A DNA stretch of 9,026 nucleotides from JBGPYM01 sp041493205 (GTDB lineage Bacteria > Bacteroidota > Ignavibacteria > UBA10030 > UBA6906), in contig JBGPYM010000120.1 of NCBI GenBank assembly GCA_041493205.1, forward strand, positions 1 through 9,026, read 5' to 3'. Numbering within the stretch: the first letter of the stretch is position 1; every line of letters begins with the position of its first letter. A model generated the notes under the pieces. It was not told the origin of the DNA, made no database searches, and saw only the letters and a list, made by a program, of their open reading frames with translations. Below, piece after piece: positions 6,040-9,026 of the stretch. A program made the position numbers and the translations under genes.

Positions 6040-7365
6040 TCAATTTTCCCACCAGGAGACGAGTTCGTAGCTATCCGAGTAGGGGAAGAGGGGCGGCTGG
6101 GCGCTGTCGAACCGCGGGTCGTTTCTGATGCTGTAGGCAAAGCCGCTCAGGAACGACACAGGGGGTCCGGGATTGAACACGCCGAGGGATCCTGCCGTGG
6201 ATTGCGTGACGCCGCCAAACAGATTTACCCTGCCGCTCACGGGGATATCCCAGTAATCTTCTGCGGCCAGCTCCCCGTCCTGGCAGTAAATGGCAGCCTG
6301 GATGTTGACGACGGTCGATGGGTTTCGGGCGTTATCGCGGGAGATATACGCCATGCGTCCCGCCACGATGCCGAGCATGTCGTGGGAGGCGGGATTGGTT
6401 GCGGGATTCGACGCCCCAACGAGATCGCCGTCGATCCAGACGTTTCCCTTGTTGAGGCCGGCGCCGCTTGATCCTTTGAACGCCGCGACCGTGATTGCTC
6501 CGGCATACGTTCCCTTCACGCGCACATCGGCGTTCTTGACGACGATGACGCCATTCGGCGCAAGCGCCGTAATAGCCATGACGGTATCGCGCACGCTGCC
6601 GGTGGCGGGGGGGATTCTCACATGCACGTCATTGTTCATGAACGTGAGCTCGACGTCCGAGCTTCCGCCGCCGTTATACAGCCAGCCGGCTCCCGTCGTC
6701 AGCTTCGACTCGAGCGAGGATGTATTGGGCCGCCGGCGATTGATGCCCCATTCGAACCCGCCGTTATACGTCGGGTTCGCCGACCCCCCGAGATTGGGGG
6801 CGAGTCCGGCGGTCACCTTGTCGTGGAAATACGGCGTGCCGTCGAGGTTGAACCTGTTGTTAGTGTGCACCGGGCCGAAGAGCGAATCGCCCGTGATTTT
6901 CCAGTCGGCGAGGCCGTTGTGGGGTCCGGGATTCCCGTTTTCATCGACGTAGCCGTTCGTTTCATTTTCGGTGAACCAGCTGTACTTGGCAAACTGGACG
7001 TTTTTGAAGACGCCTTCCACGGTGTCCCGAAACGGAAAACCGGCGTCTTTGTCCTGTCTGTTGATATTGGACCAGGCAGAACTGCGGATCGTGACCCAGA
7101 GGGGGTGGGGGGTCGCCGGGAGGAACATCACGCTGTCACGTCCGTCGAAAAACGACAGTCCGAAATTTGCGGGAACGCCGGCGGTACGGAGCAGGTAACT
7201 GGTGCCGATGTTTGCTCCCGTGAGCGCAATATTATGGACCTGGGTGTCCCCGTAATAGAGCGCGTACGCGTCTGCAGAGGTGGCGCTGTTCCGGCTGAGA
7301 TTGTTCATTGTCACGCCGATGATCAGCGTCAGTCCCAACACATAGATGATGCTGGCTTTACCCAT
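6040..7365 (-). CDS. PilX-like/DUF4900-type pilus-associated protein
   Basis: A 441-residue protein with a short N-terminus (MGKAS), one hydrophobic segment (about 5-20) and a large extracytoplasmic region. The central part has a GPVHTN motif (about 164-169) followed by DGTPYFHDKVTA, and glycine-rich beta-strand stretches. The C-terminal part has an alternating beta pattern and ends with NDPRF, QPPLFP and SWWEN motifs. This pattern recalls the PilX-like proteins annotated DUF4900, in which an N-terminal span anchors a right-handed-beta-like body; the family call is from memory. There is no Gly-Phe-x4-Glu prepilin site, so processing by PilD is not evident. GGAAGG lies 9 nt before the ATG, and the gene starts 18 nt after the preceding pilin-like gene. 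It probably ends the upstream operon. A role as a minor fibre or priming component is inferred from context. Confidence 0.75.
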   Translation of the reverse strand: MGKASIIYVLGLTLIIGVTMNNLSRNSATSADAYALYYGDTQVHNIALTGANIGTSYLLRTAGVPANFGLSFFDGRDSVMFLPATPHPLWVTIRSSAWSNINRQDKDAGFPFRDTVEGVFKNVQFAKYSWFTENETNGYVDENGNPGPHNGLADWKITGDSLFGPVHTNNRFNLDGTPYFHDKVTAGLAPNLGGSANPTYNGGFEWGINRRRPNTSSLESKLTTGAGWLYNGGGSSDVELTFMNNDVHVRIPPATGSVRDTVMAITALAPNGVIVVKNADVRVKGTYAGAITVAAFKGSSGAGLNKGNVWIDGDLVGASNPATNPASHDMLGIVAGRMAYISRDNARNPSTVVNIQAAIYCQDGELAAEDYWDIPVSGRVNLFGGVTQSTAGSLGVFNPGPPVSFLSGFAYSIRNDPRFDSAQPPLFPYSDSYELVSWWEN

Positions 7366-7383
7366 GGCGTTCTGCCTTCCCCC

Positions 7384-7983
7384 CTAATGCCGGACAAGAT
7401 TGCGCGACGCGAGACGCGTCTGGCGCCAGTAGGCTGCTGCGTAGTCGGCAATATCGGTATTCACTGCATCCTGGACCTTGTACGGGCTCTCGACCCTGAG
7501 CGACACTTCAATCACCCAGATCTGGCTGTAGCGCGATGCATCGAGAGGCGCGATGGTGTCCCCTTTCGCATTGAGGTACTTCAGCTTGAATTCGGTGACG
7601 CCGAGTCCGGCGGCACCGCCTGCATCCTCGTTGTTGTAGCGCCGGTAGAGCACCCGCACCTTCGGGTTGGGGAGCGTTGTGAGCGGCGGGCCGATAAACC
7701 ACTCGACGCTGTCCACCGTGCCGTCCTTGTCCATGTCGGCGTAAAATTTCAGATGCGCTGTATCGGCGAGAGCGATGCTGGTTTTCGGATCGGACACGTT
7801 GTAGCCGATCTTGCGGAAATCATACTCGAGATTCCGGACCAGGTCCGCCATCGATTCCTGGACATTGAGATTCGCCATGGACGCGTCGGCGCTTCCGGCG
7901 ATCGTGGCGTTCAGGCGCAGCCCCATCAGGATGACGAAGGACGCAATGACCACCGAACCTATTAAGTCCAGCATGACCGACAC
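7384..7983 (-). CDS. PilW/PulJ-like minor pilin-type membrane protein
   Basis: A 199-residue protein with a single N-terminal hydrophobic helix (about 5-22) and an extracytoplasmic domain. The layout matches PilW/PulJ-type minor pilins: NLEYDFRKIGYNV (51-63) after the helix, a HLKFYADMDKDG strand and loop (77-88), LYRRYNN (112-118), a FKLKYLN strand (132-138) and a terminal RNLVRH. Residues 83-94 form an EF-hand-like Ca-binding loop (DMDKDGTVDSVE). The prepilin signature is absent: the helix follows MSVMLDLIG directly and has no Glu at +5. The start is GTG, supported by GAGAGG 5 nt upstream; an ATG at 7972-7974 is the alternative. It lies 27 nt after the preceding gene and 18 nt before the PilX-like gene. 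The family call is by pattern only. Confidence 0.7.
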   Translation of the reverse strand: MSVMLDLIGSVVIASFVILMGLRLNATIAGSADASMANLNVQESMADLVRNLEYDFRKIGYNVSDPKTSIALADTAHLKFYADMDKDGTVDSVEWFIGPPLTTLPNPKVRVLYRRYNNEDAGGAAGLGVTEFKLKYLNAKGDTIAPLDASRYSQIWVIEVSLRVESPYKVQDAVNTDIADYAAAYWRQTRLASRNLVRH

Positions 7984-7988
7984 GGGGG

Positions 7989-7994
7989 CCTCTC
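7989..7994 (-). promoter_or_regulatory. Ribosome-binding site favouring a GTG start (PilW/PulJ-like gene)
   Basis: GAGAGG on the minus strand, 5 nt before GTG (7981-7983). It would be 14 nt from the alternative ATG at 7972-7974, which is too far, so GTG is preferred. Confidence 0.5.
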
Positions 7995-8010
7995 TTCCCG
8001 GAGGACCGGG

Positions 8011-8577
8011 TTAATTCCAGTAACTCATAACCGCAGGATACACCAGTGTGTCCTTTTCAGTGGAACTCCACACTTTCACCGTGATCTTCTTGTGCCAGGT
8101 CTGTTTCAGGGTATACGCCACATCGAGGTTTGGCGGCCTCACGTACTCCACTTTCGTACGCACGAAATACTTGCCGCGGAGCCCGTGGATCTTGAACTCG
8201 TACGTGGATCCGGGTGTTGAGGCGGTGTCTGCGGGGACATCGCTTTTGTACACGAACAAGAGGTTGTTGAAATCGTCGAAGTCGTCGAGATCATGCGCTC
8301 CCCGGTAACTCTCCCCTGATTCTTTCCCCAGGGATCCGGGGGCGGTAAAGAGCGAGGAATCATACACCGCGGCGGATGTTCCGCTCGCGACATTCTCATC
8401 GAACATTTTCCCCATCGCTTCTTCCACCACCGAGGTTGCCAGCGAGATCGAGGTGACGCCGAACTCGCTCGTGTACATGGTGTCGTTGGCCTGGTAGACC
8501 CTGGCGTTCGCGTTGAGGATCAGAACGCCCAGCAGCACAACCGCGCCCACGACAAGCATCATCTGCCCGAGGTTCAT
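8011..8577 (-). CDS. Single-span envelope protein, pilin-operon hypothetical
   Basis: A 188-residue protein that I do not recognise as a named family. MNLGQ is followed directly by a hydrophobic helix (about 6-23), then an extracytoplasmic domain of mixed alpha/beta character: a helical region with SISLATSVVEEAMGKMF (43-59), an acidic patch DLDDFDDF (96-103) and beta strands YEFKIHGL and KYFVRTKVEYV (about 126-145). The C-terminus ends VMSYWN. It has the size and layout of a minor pilin or pseudopilin but no Gly/Phe-x4-Glu processing site. It lies 30 nt downstream of the PilB/GspE-like gene and 27 nt upstream of the PilW/PulJ-like gene, so it belongs to the same unit. The start is ATG with a purine-rich stretch (GGGAACGGGAG) just upstream. 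A minor-component role is inferred from context only. Confidence 0.7.
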   Translation of the reverse strand: MNLGQMMLVVGAVVLLGVLILNANARVYQANDTMYTSEFGVTSISLATSVVEEAMGKMFDENVASGTSAAVYDSSLFTAPGSLGKESGESYRGAHDLDDFDDFNNLLFVYKSDVPADTASTPGSTYEFKIHGLRGKYFVRTKVEYVRPPNLDVAYTLKQTWHKKITVKVWSSTEKDTLVYPAVMSYWN

Positions 8578-8607
8578 GCTCCCGTTCCCGTCGTTGAGTG
8601 CCGGCGG

Positions 8608-9026
8608 TCAGTCGCCGGTTGTCGCTGATGCAATTTCCTCGAGGGTTGTCTGGCCGAGCTTGATGCGTTCGATGCCGGCCCGGCGGAGATCCCACATACC
8701 GTCCTTGAGGGCCTGCACGCGGATTTCTTCCTCGTTGACGTCCTCGGCGGAGCGAACGATCATCGCCCGGATTTCCCTGGTGAAGTAGAGGGCTTCGTGA
8801 ATGGCGGCGCGGCCTTTGTAGCCGCCGTTGCACTTGTCGCACCCCGCGGCCTCGTAGATCGTATTCTTGTGCATGTCTTCTTCGGCAAACCCGAACTTCA
8901 CATAGGTCTCGATGTCGAGTTCATTCTTGGAGAGCGGCCGCCTGCAGGCCATGCAGAGGGTCCGGATTAGGCGCTGCGCCACGATGATATTGATGGCATA
9001 GGCGATCAGGAACGGCTCGATCCCCA
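8608..9026 (-). CDS. PilB/GspE-type assembly ATPase, C-terminal part (5' end beyond the window)
   Basis: Only the last 138 residues are visible; the frame runs unbroken off the right edge. The first complete codons read GIEPFLIAYAINIIVAQRLI, the conserved segment before the zinc site of PilB/GspE proteins. The tetracysteine zinc motif follows as CMAC, 34 residues, CDKC, then the family hallmark GGYKGRAAIHE. The tail (EIRVQALKDGMWDLRRAG, then KLGQTTLEEI) matches the usual C-terminus, where a Gly-Met segment precedes the last helices. Walker motifs would lie outside the window. This is the assembly or secretion ATPase that powers fibre extension, and it distinguishes the cluster as a full type IV filament machine with two ATPases. 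PilB and GspE cannot be separated from this fragment. It ends 30 nt before the next gene. An apparent GTG start at 8982 is internal, not real. Confidence 0.95.
   Translation of the reverse strand, partial: GIEPFLIAYAINIIVAQRLIRTLCMACRRPLSKNELDIETYVKFGFAEEDMHKNTIYEAAGCDKCNGGYKGRAAIHEALYFTREIRAMIVRSAEDVNEEEIRVQALKDGMWDLRRAGIERIKLGQTTLEEIASATTGD

Noticed and set aside
6005..6040. Possible sigma-54 promoter (GG and GC dinucleotides) upstream of pilT
   Set aside because: The GG-to-GC spacing is off by one and the surrounding consensus is absent; the sigma-70 promoter nearer the gene is far better.
6784..6800. C6/G5 inverted repeat that could be a terminator hairpin
   Set aside because: It lies inside the PilX-like coding sequence and has no T tract; incidental G/C runs.
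6622..7965. 447-codon plus-strand open frame opposite the PilX-like and PilW-like genes
   Set aside because: Arg/Val/Glu-rich antisense translation without a start signal or domain. The opposite strand explains the region.
8608..8982. A complete 124-residue protein starting at GTG 8982
   Set aside because: The frame continues upstream as GIEPFLIAYAIN, the conserved segment of PilB/GspE ATPases, so this is the tail of a larger gene cut by the window edge.

Overview
This window holds one tightly packed, co-directional cluster for a type IV pilus / type II secretion-like (type IV filament) machine. Every supportable gene lies on the minus strand, so transcription runs from high to low coordinates. 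In that order the genes are: the 3' end of a PilB/GspE-type assembly ATPase (8608-9026, cut by the window edge); two small one-span envelope proteins of minor-pilin character (8011-8577 and 7384-7983); a PilX-like DUF4900-type protein (6040-7365); a 195-bp A+T-richer gap with a near-consensus sigma-70 promoter; a PilT-family ATPase (4612-5844); a PilM-PilN fusion (3015-4577); a PilO-PilP fusion (2094-2990); a small secretin (833-2080); and an exported lipoprotein with a carboxypeptidase-regulatory-like domain and an Ig-like domain (1-793, continuing past the left edge).

The likely division of labour follows known type IV filament families. The PilB-like ATPase drives assembly and the PilT-like ATPase retraction or a related step. 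PilMN and PilOP together supply the four components of the inner-membrane alignment complex. The secretin forms the outer-membrane pore, so the cell should be diderm. The pilin-like proteins and the PilX-like protein are candidate minor components of the fibre or of its priming complex. The lipoprotein may be a surface or outer-membrane partner. The platform protein (PilC/GspF), prepilin peptidase (PilD) and a classical major pilin are not in the window.

The unusual features are architectural. The usual five pilMNOPQ genes are compressed into three reading frames by two fusions, and the secretin is short (415 residues). The PilT-like ATPase keeps Walker A, Walker B and the His box, but the acidic pair of its Asp box is replaced by Ala-Ser. 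None of the three pilin-like proteins has a recognisable prepilin-peptidase site (Gly, then hydrophobic, with Glu at +5).

Taxonomy is inference only. A moderately high G+C diderm with the PilX/DUF4900-like protein beside fused alignment genes and Ig-like lipoproteins suggests the FCB assemblage (for example Ignavibacteriota/Chlorobiota-like lineages). The sigma-70-type promoter, rather than the Bacteroidia TAnnTTTG type, argues against Bacteroidia proper. No RNA genes, insertion sequences, CRISPR arrays, attachment sites or convincing terminators were seen.
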